DNA of 64,000 nucleotides from Caldifarciminota bacterium (GTDB taxonomy: Bacteria; Hydrothermota; Tepidihabitantia; Tepidihabitantales; Tepidihabitantaceae): NCBI GenBank assembly GCA_026418295.1, contig JAOABP010000008.1:29505-93504 (forward strand). The letters are read 5' to 3'. The notes under the pieces are model-generated. The model saw only the letters and a list, made by a program, of their open reading frames with translations. It was not told where the DNA came from and did no database searches. A program made the position numbers and the translations under genes. Shown in pieces: positions 7,459 through 16,755 of this stretch (position 1 is its first letter; each line of letters starts with the position of its first letter).

Positions 7459-9278
7459 TAACTTCTGACCAGCCGCCAGTCCCTCGTCTCCGGCTGCTCG
7501 GTAATCTTGTCCCACAGCTCCTGAAACAGCGTCTGCTGTCGTGACTGGACATAGTTTTCCCGGTTCAGCACCGGCCGCTCATTCGCCTGCTTACTGTCAC
7601 AACGGATAATATAATACCCCCAGTTGGTCATGATCGGTCCCGCGATCTCACCCGGCTCCAGCGCCAGCGCCGCACCGACAAACTCCGCACCCCGTCTTCC
7701 CCGTGCCATGATATCGGTAGTTCCATTAATCACTTCATGAATCAGTTCCACCCGCGGGTTCTGAGCCGCATAATCTTCCAGACTCTTACCCTGCTTCAGT
7801 GCCTCACGTGCTGCATTTGCCATTTCACCACACAGTTTCTTTTCCCGCTCCTGACGCAGCCGCCATTTCACCGCCTCCTTCACCTGCTCAAATGGCACCG
7901 GCTGTACCGGCACAATCCGCTCCAGCCGGAACACATAGTAGCCATAAGGACCACGCATCGGTACCGGCATGATCTCGCCAACCTTTGCATCTGCTGCCCA
8001 CGCCACCAGCTCACCCGGATTGTAAATCTGCACACTCCAGTTGAGCCGTTTCCTGCCCACAACCCGTGCCGGGGTCTGTCCCACCATCAGATTCATCCGC
8101 AGTGCCACCGAATCAAATTCACCAGCCGCCGTCTGTTCCATAAACTCCCGGATTTTATCCTGGACCGCCAGCTCCCGCGCCTCATCCGGCTTTACCCGGG
8201 TCCGGATGCGCCGGACCCAGAAGGTATCATTCCGGGCACTGTCCAGCAGAATGATCTGCCAGCCATTGCCGGTTGCCAGCGGCCTGGTGAAACTGCCCGG
8301 CTTGAGCCGGCGGACAATCGACTCCACGGGTGGTGCAAACTGCTGCCCTGTAAAGGCAACCGATACTGTATCCGGTTCATAATCGCCAAACATCAGCCCT
8401 GCCATCTCAAAGCTGTCCCGCAGACTGCCGGTATCGGCAGCCAGCAGCCGGCGATATGCCTCATCAATCCTTGTCCGCGCCGCCTGCGTATCCTCAGGGG
8501 TGATGGTAAAGGGGAAGAAGGCAAACTTCAGCTCCCGGATTTCCTCCTTCGGCTGAAAGTCCCGGCGGTGCTTATTGTAATACGCCCGCAGTTCGGCTTC
8601 AGAGGGTTCATAGTTCCGCTCCGAATCGCTGAGCGCCGTCGGCCCGATATACAATGCGGTCACAGTTGCCACAGTATTCGCCAGATTCACCGTCTGCTCC
8701 ACCTCGTTTCTGGGCACAATGATGGCACCGGCGACATAAAGCTGAAGCTTCTGGGGCCGGAGCTGCTCGTAAATCTCCCGGGCATACTGGGCAAAGAAAG
8801 GACGGTTGTTCGGATTGGCAAGCGCCTGCCGGTACTTGTTCGTATCAAATTTGCCATCCGTCATCAGGTCCGGATGATTCAAAAGCCCCTGAGGCGGAAA
8901 ATTACTGATGATCCATTCCAGTTCACCCTCGGTAATGTCCAGTTTGGTCTGTTTGAAAATTTTCGCCCAGGTAAGTTCGGTCTCCAGATGGTTCCAGGCC
9001 AGATGCTCAATCCGGGTTTCATCTTCATTCGTCAGGTCACGAAACATACTGTCTTTGTGATATTTACCGGCAATATACTGCCGCACCTGCCGGTATTCCT
9101 CAAGGCTTACTTTATAATCCCCAACCTGACCGACCACCCCCGGAGGGATATTGCGCCGGGACCCGCGCTCGCTCCGGCGGATCAGATTCCAGACTTCGCT
9201 CATCAGAAAACCGGCGATAAATGTCACCGCCACAATAATCATGATCACCTTTACTCTCTTCCGCAATGTGCTCAGCAT
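7455..9278 (-). CDS. Membrane-anchored peptidyl-prolyl isomerase (PpiD/SurA-like)
   Basis: The 607-residue protein starts with a basic segment and one transmembrane helix (about residues 10-30). A SurA-N-like region and parvulin-type rotamase segments follow; the stretch GEIMPVPMRGPYGYYVFRLERI in the middle and GEIAGPIMTNWGYYIIR near the end are rotamase-like. It would sit in the periplasm, fixed to the inner membrane, and help fold secreted or outer-membrane proteins, of which this window has many. The ATG at 9278 is eight bases after a TAAAAT -10 box, so the mRNA is probably leaderless. Confidence 0.85.
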   Translation of the reverse strand: MLSTLRKRVKVIMIIVAVTFIAGFLMSEVWNLIRRSERGSRRNIPPGVVGQVGDYKVSLEEYRQVRQYIAGKYHKDSMFRDLTNEDETRIEHLAWNHLETELTWAKIFKQTKLDITEGELEWIISNFPPQGLLNHPDLMTDGKFDTNKYRQALANPNNRPFFAQYAREIYEQLRPQKLQLYVAGAIIVPRNEVEQTVNLANTVATVTALYIGPTALSDSERNYEPSEAELRAYYNKHRRDFQPKEEIRELKFAFFPFTITPEDTQAARTRIDEAYRRLLAADTGSLRDSFEMAGLMFGDYEPDTVSVAFTGQQFAPPVESIVRRLKPGSFTRPLATGNGWQIILLDSARNDTFWVRRIRTRVKPDEARELAVQDKIREFMEQTAAGEFDSVALRMNLMVGQTPARVVGRKRLNWSVQIYNPGELVAWAADAKVGEIMPVPMRGPYGYYVFRLERIVPVQPVPFEQVKEAVKWRLRQEREKKLCGEMANAAREALKQGKSLEDYAAQNPRVELIHEVINGTTDIMARGRRGAEFVGAALALEPGEIAGPIMTNWGYYIIRCDSKQANERPVLNRENYVQSRQQTLFQELWDKITEQPETRDWRLVRSY

Positions 9279-9286
9279 AATGGTCT

Positions 9287-9315
9287 ATTTTAATGAAAAT
9301 TCACTCCCAAGTCAA
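9287..9315 (-). promoter_or_regulatory. Promoter of the prolyl isomerase gene
   Basis: Minus strand: TTGACT (9310-9315), 17 bp, TAAAAT (9287-9292), then eight bases to the ATG. No Shine-Dalgarno sequence is present. Confidence 0.6.
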
Positions 9316-9343
9316 TTTGGCAAGCTTACCTTTCCCACGGTTG

Positions 9344-9371
9344 TTGACTTTTACCTTCACCAGCCTAATAT
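9344..9371 (+). promoter_or_regulatory. Promoter of the radical-SAM/RNase G operon
   Basis: TTGACT (9344-9349), 16 bp, TAATAT (9366-9371). The ATG at 9384 is 12 bases further on, so the leader is only a few nucleotides. Confidence 0.6.
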
Positions 9372-9383
9372 ACTGTTTCAGCA

Positions 9384-11801
9384 ATGAATGAGCAGTTAAA
9401 CGAGGTTCTACCCCTCGTCACCAAACCAGTCCGCTACACCGGCGGCGAATACAACGCCTATTATACCGGGTCGGGCAGTGAGCAGGTCCGCTGGGTGCTG
9501 GCAATGCCCGAGGTTTATGAAATCGGCATGTCCAATTACGGGCTCAGGATACTGTATTCCATCCTCAACCGGCTGGATGGGGTCAGCTGTCAGCGCTGTT
9601 ATGTTCCCTGGCCCGACTTTGGCGATCTGCTCCGGGCAAGACAACTGCCACTTTATGCCCTGGAATCAGGACAGCCCCTGAACGAGTTTGACATCATCGG
9701 TGTTTCGCTCCAGAGCGAACTTTCCTACACCAATCTCCTCTATCTCCTGGATCTCGCCCGTGTCCCGCGACACCGTTCTGACCGGGGCAATTCCGATCCG
9801 CTCATTGTTGCCGGCGGACCCTGCACCGTTAATCCGCTGCCACTTGTGGATTTTGTTGATGTGTTTGTCATCGGCGACGGCGAGGATGCGGTGCGGGAGA
9901 TCAGTGCGGTGTATGCCGACTGGAACCGTAAAAACCGGGACGAACTTTTATCCCGCCTTGCCCGGCTCCGGGGTCTGTTTGTCCCCGGCTATACCGATAT
10001 CCGGAACCAGCAGGTGGAACGCCGTATTGTAACTCAGCTCCGGGAGGAAGACTTTCCTTTTCCGCCCATTGTCCCGATCTGTGAAATCACCCACGACCGC
10101 CTCACCGTGGAGATCGCCCGCGGCTGTGGCCGGGGTTGCCGGTTCTGCCAGGCAGGAATGATCAACCGTCCCGTCCGGTTCCGGGATGTGGACCAGATCG
10201 TCCGGCTGGCGGAACGGGGAATCCGTGCCTCCGGGTGGGAGGAGGTTTCACTCCTTGCCCTCTCAGCACTTGACTACCCTTATCTCTTGGAGCTGGTTCA
10301 GCGGCTGAACCAGCGTCTGTTCGGACGCCGGGTCTCCATCTCTCTGCCATCAACCCGGGGTGAGGACTTCACACCGGAGCTGGCAATCAACCTGCAGGAG
10401 GTAAAAAAAGCCGGCTTGACCTTTGCGCCGGAAACCGCCTCTTCCCGGCTCCGCTCATTCATCAACAAGAATATTTCTGAAGTAAAAATTCTGGAATCAA
10501 TCCGCAATGCTCTGGATGCCGGCTGGGGCGGGATCAAACTCTATTTCATGATTGGACTGCCGGATGAAACCGACGAGGATGTCCGTGAGATCGCCCGGTT
10601 CGTCCTCGAAATCGCCCGGCTGTGCCGGAGCCGGACTGTGCGCTTCAACCTCACCCCGTTCATCCCCAAACCCCACACCCCGCTGCAGTGGGCAGGATTC
10701 GCTGATATCTCCGAAACCAGGGAAAAAATTACTCTGCTCAAGGAGATGCTCTCAAGGCGCAATATCAAGCCCAAATGGGAGAATCCGGAATGTTCCTGGG
10801 TTCAGGCGCTGCTTGCCCGGGGAGATGAAAAACTGGGTCCGGTGATTGAACGGGTATATGAAGCCGGAGGTATCTATCAGGAATGGACCGAGTTCTTCAA
10901 TTTCACCCGCTGGCAGGAGGCACTTGCCGCCTGCGCTGTCGATCCTACTCCCTACCTTAAGGAGCAGCACCCGGCAACACCACTCCCCTGGGAATTCATC
11001 AATGTCGGAGTCAGCCGGCAGTTTCTTCTTCAGGAGTTTGAACGGGCAAAGGCCGGGGTTGAAACTCCGGACTGTCTGACAGGAGGCTGCACCGGCTGCG
11101 GCGCCTGCAATAGCCCCGGACCAGAACGTCCGCATCCGCCATCGAGTACAGCCGATACATCCGGTTTCGGACACCTCCATATCGGGACGATAGAACAGCT
11201 GAAAAAGCGGTTACGGTTGAAATATGTTGTGGATGAACCGTTTCGCTTTGCCGCACATCTTGATCGAGTCCGCGCCTTCTACCGTTCACTGCGCCGGAGC
11301 GAACTTCCGGTTATTTACACCCGCGGCTTTGCCCCAAAACCGATGCTCTCCTTCGGACCACCCCTGCCGGTCGGCGTACTTTCGGATGGCGAATATGTCG
11401 ATCTGTTTCTTGACTTTCAGTATTCGGGTAACATCGCCCGGGACCTCGGACCGTTTCTGCCCCGTGGCATCCGGATCGTTGCCGCCCAAGCGGTTCCCCG
11501 AAGCACACCATCCCTCGGTGAACTGATCAATCTCGGCCGGTATGAAATCCGGATTCCACCGGCACTCACCCTGCCTGAAAACCAGCCGCTTCCAGCCGGG
11601 GTCCGCCGCCTTCAGGTACGGTCCGATCGCTCCCTGCTGCTTGATCTGACCATCGCACCGGGAGTTAAACTGTTTCCGGTGCTGGCAGCACTCCTGGGCA
11701 TCACCGAATCTGAAGCAAGAGTTCTGAAGGTAAAACGCCTGGACTGTCTCATTTTTTCCGACGGCTCGCTGCGGACTCCGTTGGGCGAAAACATCACTTG
11801 A
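9384..11801 (+). CDS. Radical SAM protein fused to DUF2344 (TIGR03960 + TIGR03936 type)
   Basis: The 805-residue protein has an N-terminal B12-binding-like region. Its radical SAM core has Cys248-x3-Cys252-x2-Cys255 in ARGCGRGCRFCQAG. A Cys-rich linker (CLTGGCTGCGAC) follows, then a C-terminal DUF2344 domain (from about residue 610, RLKYVVDEPFRFAAHLD). In many bacteria these two parts are separate or fused and sit next to rng and rplU-rpmA, which suggests a role in RNA or ribosome modification. The reaction is unknown. It is probably co-transcribed with rng, whose ATG is 15 bases after this stop. Confidence 0.88.
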   Translation: MNEQLNEVLPLVTKPVRYTGGEYNAYYTGSGSEQVRWVLAMPEVYEIGMSNYGLRILYSILNRLDGVSCQRCYVPWPDFGDLLRARQLPLYALESGQPLNEFDIIGVSLQSELSYTNLLYLLDLARVPRHRSDRGNSDPLIVAGGPCTVNPLPLVDFVDVFVIGDGEDAVREISAVYADWNRKNRDELLSRLARLRGLFVPGYTDIRNQQVERRIVTQLREEDFPFPPIVPICEITHDRLTVEIARGCGRGCRFCQAGMINRPVRFRDVDQIVRLAERGIRASGWEEVSLLALSALDYPYLLELVQRLNQRLFGRRVSISLPSTRGEDFTPELAINLQEVKKAGLTFAPETASSRLRSFINKNISEVKILESIRNALDAGWGGIKLYFMIGLPDETDEDVREIARFVLEIARLCRSRTVRFNLTPFIPKPHTPLQWAGFADISETREKITLLKEMLSRRNIKPKWENPECSWVQALLARGDEKLGPVIERVYEAGGIYQEWTEFFNFTRWQEALAACAVDPTPYLKEQHPATPLPWEFINVGVSRQFLLQEFERAKAGVETPDCLTGGCTGCGACNSPGPERPHPPSSTADTSGFGHLHIGTIEQLKKRLRLKYVVDEPFRFAAHLDRVRAFYRSLRRSELPVIYTRGFAPKPMLSFGPPLPVGVLSDGEYVDLFLDFQYSGNIARDLGPFLPRGIRIVAAQAVPRSTPSLGELINLGRYEIRIPPALTLPENQPLPAGVRRLQVRSDRSLLLDLTIAPGVKLFPVLAALLGITESEARVLKVKRLDCLIFSDGSLRTPLGENIT

Positions 11802-11815
11802 TCGGGGAGGAAAAA

Positions 11816-13327
11816 ATGAAAGTAAAAACGAAAATTGTCATCAGTGCCAATGAATGGGAAACCAGAGTTGCGGTCTTTGAACAGGACCGGCTGGTTGAGT
11901 TTTACATTGAACGGGCAGAACAGCAGAATCTCGTCGGCCGGATTTACAAGGGACGGGTAGAAAATGTGGTCAAGGGCCTGCGTGGTGCCTTTGTCAATAT
12001 TGGTTTGCGCAAGAACGGTTTTCTCCCCCTGACCGAAATTCCGGAGTTCGATATCCTGGAGGGTGATGAAATTGAAGAAGCGGACAGTGGCACCAGCCGG
12101 AGCCGGGTACCGGAAAAACTGCCCGCCCGCACTATCACCCTGCGCGAAGGTGAGGAAATTCTGGTTCAGGTCGTCAAGGACCCGTTTGCGGAAAAGGGTG
12201 CCCGACTGACATCGCTGGTCTCGGTCCCCGGCCGTTATCTCGTTTACTTCCCAAATGCTCAGCGAATCGGCATCTCCCGCCGGATTGCCGACCGCCGGGA
12301 ACGGAGCCGGTTGCGCGACGCGGTCCGGCAGTTCAAGAACCCGCAGGCCGGTCTGATCATCCGCACCGTAGCCCAGGAGGCTTCGGTTGATGACCTGAGG
12401 CGGGAATACCAGGAGCTGGAACGAACCTGGGAGGAAATCAGGCAGAAGGCGGAACAGCACAGTGCACCGGCACTGCTTTATGAAGAACCCTCAATCGCCC
12501 TCAAGGTCGTGCGTGATCTCCTGAGCGAGCAGGTGGAAAAGGTGCTGGTGGACTACGAACCGGTCTATCAGCAGCTGCTCAGCTATGTCAGCCGGGTAGC
12601 ACCCCGTTTCCGGCGCCGGATTGAACATTATCAGGGTGAAGTCCCGCTTCTGGAATTCACCGGTGTTGAGGCAGAACTGGAACGGCTGTTTCACAAACGC
12701 ATCTGGCTCAAGGGGGGTGGTTTCATTACTATCGACCAGACTGAGGCGATGGTCGCTATTGATGTCAATACCGGCCGGTCCGCTCAGGAGGAGGACCCGG
12801 AAAAGCTGATCTTCGAGACCAACCTGGAAGCGGCCGCGGAAATCGCCCGCCAGATCCGGCTGCGCGATCTCGCCGGATTGATCATCATTGACTTCATCGA
12901 CATGCAGGATCCGAAAAATACCGAACGGGTGGTACAGGAACTGAAAAATCATCTGGCACACGACCGGGCAAAATCGGATTTTTCCAAAATGAGCCGGTTC
13001 GGACTGCTGGAGATGACCCGGGAACGGACCCGTCCCGGAATGATGTATCTGCTCTTTGAAACCTGTCCGGTCTGTCAGGGATCAGGCCGGGTGCGCTCCC
13101 GGTCTGAAGTGGCAATGCGGATTGAACGCCTCATCCTCACCCGGCTCCCCAAACTCCGGGGTCGAAAGGTCCGCATTCTCGCTTCCCCCTTGATGACCGA
13201 ATTCCTCACTACCGAATGGTTCGAACGGCTTTCTGAGTTTGCCCGGCGCTACGAACTGGCGATTGATGTCAAAACCGATTACCAGCTGGCGCCAACCGAA
13301 TTCAAGCTTCTTACTGAATCCGGTTAA
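11816..13327 (+). CDS. rng: Ribonuclease E/G family endoribonuclease
   Basis: The protein has 503 residues from the ATG at 11816, which has GGGGAGG just before it; a TTG six codons upstream is less likely. The order is an S1-like RNA-binding domain (GRIYKGRVENVVKGLRGAFV), the catalytic DNase I-like region with DVNTGRS and IIDFIDM, and the zinc-link motif CPVCQGSG. There is no long C-terminal scaffold, so it resembles RNase G rather than RNase E. It acts in rRNA maturation and mRNA turnover in the cytosol. Its stop overlaps that of the convergent DUF167 gene. Confidence 0.95.
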   Translation: MKVKTKIVISANEWETRVAVFEQDRLVEFYIERAEQQNLVGRIYKGRVENVVKGLRGAFVNIGLRKNGFLPLTEIPEFDILEGDEIEEADSGTSRSRVPEKLPARTITLREGEEILVQVVKDPFAEKGARLTSLVSVPGRYLVYFPNAQRIGISRRIADRRERSRLRDAVRQFKNPQAGLIIRTVAQEASVDDLRREYQELERTWEEIRQKAEQHSAPALLYEEPSIALKVVRDLLSEQVEKVLVDYEPVYQQLLSYVSRVAPRFRRRIEHYQGEVPLLEFTGVEAELERLFHKRIWLKGGGFITIDQTEAMVAIDVNTGRSAQEEDPEKLIFETNLEAAAEIARQIRLRDLAGLIIIDFIDMQDPKNTERVVQELKNHLAHDRAKSDFSKMSRFGLLEMTRERTRPGMMYLLFETCPVCQGSGRVRSRSEVAMRIERLILTRLPKLRGRKVRILASPLMTEFLTTEWFERLSEFARRYELAIDVKTDYQLAPTEFKLLTESG

Positions 13328-13548
13328 ACACCGATATCATAAACTTTCTGGCGCGAACGGGCGCCCGCCACCAGCCGGACCGCGGACTTTGGTACCCGGA
13401 AAAAGGTGGCGAGCATTTCTGCGGCTGCCCGGTTCGCCCTGCCCTCAACCGGTGGTTCCCGAACTGCAACTGTCAGGCTTCCATCCGGATTACGCACAAC
13501 CTGGTTCTTGGCGGAACCGGGCTTCACCCGAACCCTGACCCGCACCAT
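13324..13548 (-). CDS. DUF167 (YggU) family small protein
   Basis: The 74-residue protein has the DUF167 signature: KPGSAKN near the start, then PVEGRANRAAAEML and LVAGARSRQK. The function of the family is unknown. It starts immediately after the nrdD stop codon (TAA followed by ATG) and so is the last gene of the nrdR-nrdD operon. Confidence 0.9.
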   Translation of the reverse strand: MVRVRVRVKPGSAKNQVVRNPDGSLTVAVREPPVEGRANRAAAEMLATFFRVPKSAVRLVAGARSRQKVYDIGV

Positions 13549-16074
13549 TTACAATTCCTGAAACCGCAGAATCGGCACCCGGACCGGATTGATATTTATC
13601 AGATCACTCTTGAACCTATCCTTGAGCTCCTGCTTCTTCCCGGCGTTCCAGCCGGAAACCCGGGAAAAGTATCCGGTCACGCGCGTGATGTGATCTACTT
13701 CGGCTGAATGGCAGTAGGGACAGGTGGAATTAAGACCCCGGCTCGTCCGGTGACACCGGGCACAGGTTGTGAACTCGGGTGAAAAGGCAATCTGGGCATT
13801 CCGGGTCCGGTGATAGGTCTTGAGCACGAAATTGGCAATCGCCTCCTTCGGTGGCCGGGAATCTGCCAGCCAGACATGAGTCAGCGCGCCCGCCTCAATC
13901 ATATCGTGAAACTTGCCTTCAAGGTAAACCCGTTCAATCGGATCGATCGCCGCTCCGATGTTCAGATAGGTGGAGTTCGTATAGTAAACCGCTCCGGACT
14001 GAAGGTCTCCCTTGACTACCTGCTGTGCCTGCTCCGGATAGAGCTCCAGATCCAGCTTTGCCAGCCGGAACGCTGTTGACTCAGCCGGCGTCTGCTCGAT
14101 AACCAGTCGCATTTTGTGTTCCGCTGCCAAGCGCCGGCACTCCAGATTGAGGAACGCCATCACCTTCAAACCGAACCTGAACGCCTCCTCGCTTTCATGG
14201 AGCTCCTTGCCCAAGTGATACTGCACCATCTCATTCAAACCCAAAACGCCGACAAGATAGGTCACCCGGTGCATCCGCAGATAGGGTTCGCCATCCGCAT
14301 CCATGGTCAGCAGCGCAAGCGGTCCTTCTGACTTCAGTGCCAGAAGCTTTTCAATGAAAGTCCGCTTCTCCTCGTGCGCCCGGGCAACCATCTCCATCCG
14401 CTCCCGCAGAAGTGAAAACAGCACCTCATCATCATGATTGGCAAGAAAAGCCACCCGGGGCAGATTGATCGTCACATTCTGCAGCGCACAGTAGCGCATC
14501 TTCCAGGGAGTTCTGGCATCATTCATATCATGCTCATCCAGCTTGAAACTGAGCCGGCAGCACTCACTGATCTTGGCAGTTTTGCCCCGGTCAAAGACAA
14601 AATAGGTATTACCCTTCTCGGCAGCGACATCGGCGATGTGATTGAGAAAATCCTGATAGCCAGGGGTCTTAAAGAAGTTCTCGGTGATGTGCACGAGCGG
14701 TTTGGGGAAGAAAAACGGCCGACCGGAGCCGTCGCCGTCCCGGTAGACATCAAAGATCGCCCAGACGAACCGCTGTGCCTCGTTCAGATAATCACCATAT
14801 TTCTTGCCGGTATACTCACCACCAGGGCCGATTGCCGGCACCTCGGCAAAATGCGCCGGCATCTCCCAGTAAAGATTAATGTCGGAAAAGATCGCCTGTC
14901 CACCCCGGGCGACATTCTGCTGTGAATACTCAAAAACCAGCATCTGCGCCAGCTGGTGAATATCCCTGTCGCTCATCCCGACCAGAAATGGTGCAAAAAA
15001 TATGTTAACCGCATCCCAGCCGATTGCCCCGGCAAAGTGTCCCTGCAGCGCCGCAGAAAACTTGACCATATGTGCCAGCAGTGTCTCCGGATGGCGTGCC
15101 GGCTTTGCCATTGATAACGCATTCGGCAGATTGAGTCCGAACTTCTTCACATACTCCAGCGACTGCCCGGAGCAATAAGGTCGATTGATAAAACCAAGAT
15201 CATGCAGATGGATATCACCACGGGTGTGAGCGTCGGCAATGTCGGCATCAAATACCGAACTCAGGGCAAACTGTTTCAATGTCCACTCGGCAAGGGTCAT
15301 ATTCGTTGCCTCGGGATTGTGCGGGGTATTTGCATTCTCCCGGTTCTTGTAGAGAATCAGGTTCTCCACATCAGCAATCGGTACCCCCAGTCGGGCATGG
15401 CGGCGTCGCGCCTCCTCCAGCCCCCGCTCCACCAGTTTGGCGTTCACCAGCTCCCGCACCAAGCTTGAAGTTACCCGCCGGACATTGGCATTAACAATCG
15501 TCTCCTCAACCTCACGGGCAATCTCCTCGGCAATTTCCGGTTCCAGCCCGGCCTCACGCACCAGCGCCCGGCTGATCCGGGAGCGGTCCCACTGCCGGAT
15601 CGTATCATCGGACGAACGGACGAACAGGGCAAATTCGGTCGTATCCCGCTTGCCAAAAAGCATGGGCTTAACCCGCACCGCCTCCAGTCGCCTTGCCCGC
15701 GCCCGCTCCTCCCGTTTCAGAATATACGCTTTGGCAGTCTGAGCATGACCATATTCCACCAGTACCTTTTCCACCGCATCACCAATCTCCTCAACCGTCG
15801 GAATGTGAGGACCGCGCTGGGCATAAAGATACTCTACCACCCGTTCCGCCAGCCAGCGCGCCCGATTATAATCCTCGCCTCCAACCGAACGGGCGGCATT
15901 GAAGATCGACCCGGCAAGTTTGTCAATGTCAAAATCAACCAGCTCGCCGGAACGCTTCTGGACCTTGCGAAAATACCATTTCCTGCCGGTCTCTCCCTCA
16001 GACGGCTTCCCCCCCGCTGCCGGCAGCCGTGAATGCGGGAACTTGTACTCCTGATGATTATTCTCCTCTGACAC
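13549..16074 (-). CDS. nrdD: Anaerobic (class III) ribonucleoside-triphosphate reductase
   Basis: The 841-residue protein has an N-terminal ATP-cone region (VQKRSGELVDFDIDKL onward) for allosteric control. The long catalytic barrel ends with a zinc site (Cys771, 774, 785, 788) and the glycyl-radical motif RVTGY with Gly801. It makes dNTPs from NTPs under anoxic conditions. The start is GTG at 16074, seven bases after AAGGAGG, overlapping the end of nrdR. The activase gene nrdG is not adjacent and must lie elsewhere. Confidence 0.95.
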   Translation of the reverse strand: MSEENNHQEYKFPHSRLPAAGGKPSEGETGRKWYFRKVQKRSGELVDFDIDKLAGSIFNAARSVGGEDYNRARWLAERVVEYLYAQRGPHIPTVEEIGDAVEKVLVEYGHAQTAKAYILKREERARARRLEAVRVKPMLFGKRDTTEFALFVRSSDDTIRQWDRSRISRALVREAGLEPEIAEEIAREVEETIVNANVRRVTSSLVRELVNAKLVERGLEEARRRHARLGVPIADVENLILYKNRENANTPHNPEATNMTLAEWTLKQFALSSVFDADIADAHTRGDIHLHDLGFINRPYCSGQSLEYVKKFGLNLPNALSMAKPARHPETLLAHMVKFSAALQGHFAGAIGWDAVNIFFAPFLVGMSDRDIHQLAQMLVFEYSQQNVARGGQAIFSDINLYWEMPAHFAEVPAIGPGGEYTGKKYGDYLNEAQRFVWAIFDVYRDGDGSGRPFFFPKPLVHITENFFKTPGYQDFLNHIADVAAEKGNTYFVFDRGKTAKISECCRLSFKLDEHDMNDARTPWKMRYCALQNVTINLPRVAFLANHDDEVLFSLLRERMEMVARAHEEKRTFIEKLLALKSEGPLALLTMDADGEPYLRMHRVTYLVGVLGLNEMVQYHLGKELHESEEAFRFGLKVMAFLNLECRRLAAEHKMRLVIEQTPAESTAFRLAKLDLELYPEQAQQVVKGDLQSGAVYYTNSTYLNIGAAIDPIERVYLEGKFHDMIEAGALTHVWLADSRPPKEAIANFVLKTYHRTRNAQIAFSPEFTTCARCHRTSRGLNSTCPYCHSAEVDHITRVTGYFSRVSGWNAGKKQELKDRFKSDLININPVRVPILRFQEL

Positions 16075-16531
16075 CTCTTGCCTCCTTCCTGATTTTCCTC
16101 AGTTCTTCCACAAACTGTTCCGGACTGGTAAACTGCCGGTAGACCGAAGCAAACCGGACATAGGCTACCGGGTCAATTCCAATCAACTGCTCAAGCACCA
16201 GCTCACCGATCTCAGCCGAACTCACCTCAACTCTACCCTCCTCCTCCAGCCGGCGTTCCAACGCATCAACCAACCGTTCGATTTCGTTTCTGCCTACCGG
16301 CCGCTTCCGACAGGCAAGCACAATCCCGTTAACCACCTTCTGCCGGTCATAAGGCTCGTGCCTCCCATCCCGCTTGATCACCATCAACGGCATTCTCTCC
16401 ACATACTCATATGTCGTAAACCGCCTGCCACACTTCAAACACTCCCTTCTGCGCCGGATCGCACTTCCATCCTGAACCGGCCTGGAATCCAAAACCTTAT
16501 CCTCTTCGCTTGAGCAGTAAGGACACTTCAT
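16058..16531 (-). CDS. nrdR: Transcriptional repressor NrdR
   Basis: The 157-residue protein starts at the conserved MKCPYC. It has a zinc ribbon (Cys3, 6, 31, 34), then an ATP-cone domain (VIKRDGRHEPYDRQK). NrdR binds ATP/dATP and represses ribonucleotide-reductase genes by binding NrdR boxes. A longer reading frame begins 14 codons upstream but would run through the promoter, so the start at 16531 is preferred. It heads the nrdR-nrdD-DUF167 operon and probably regulates itself. Confidence 0.96.
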   Translation of the reverse strand: MKCPYCSSEEDKVLDSRPVQDGSAIRRRRECLKCGRRFTTYEYVERMPLMVIKRDGRHEPYDRQKVVNGIVLACRKRPVGRNEIERLVDALERRLEEEGRVEVSSAEIGELVLEQLIGIDPVAYVRFASVYRQFTSPEQFVEELRKIRKEARGVRGE

Positions 16532-16544
16532 ATAGATCAATAAT

Positions 16545-16573
16545 ATGTTACACCACAATATATAGCGTGTCAA
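16545..16573 (-). promoter_or_regulatory. Promoter of nrdR-nrdD
   Basis: Minus strand: TTGACA (16568-16573), 17 bp, TAACAT (16545-16550). The ATG follows 13 bases later, giving a leader of about seven nucleotides. Confidence 0.6.
16553..16568. promoter_or_regulatory. NrdR-box-like operator
   Basis: CCACAATATATAGCGT matches the NrdR-box consensus ACACWATATATWGTGT at 14 of 16 positions. It fills the spacer between the -35 and -10 boxes of the nrdR promoter. A weaker match (11 of 16, ACACTTCATATAGATC at 16523-16538) lies 30 bp away, close to the three-helical-turn spacing of paired NrdR boxes. Both fit autorepression by NrdR. Confidence 0.6.
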
Positions 16574-16755
16574 TTATAATAAATAATCAGTTCCGATTCT
16601 GTAACTTATTGAAAAAAAATCATTTTTATTAATATTGCCGAATACTCCGGCAGAAAGATAAATCACAGGACTATCAAGATGGATTTTATACAAATTTATA
16701 GATATTATTTGTTATCCACAGGTTTATCCACATCTTTTCAACATTAATTCAACTT
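16574..16755. other. AT-rich intergenic region with two DnaA boxes
   Basis: This 182-bp gap between thiL and the nrdR promoter is far more AT-rich than its surroundings. It contains two exact copies of the DnaA box TTATCCACA in the same orientation at 16712-16720 and 16724-16732, 12 bp apart, next to AT-only stretches. It may be a DnaA-controlled regulatory site for nrdR-nrdD or part of a replication origin. No dnaA or dnaN gene is in the window. Confidence 0.6.

Noticed and set aside
7737..9293. 518-codon open frame opposite the prolyl isomerase
   Set aside because: Pro/His/Arg-rich translation without family features, fully antisense to a well-supported gene: a shadow caused by high GC.
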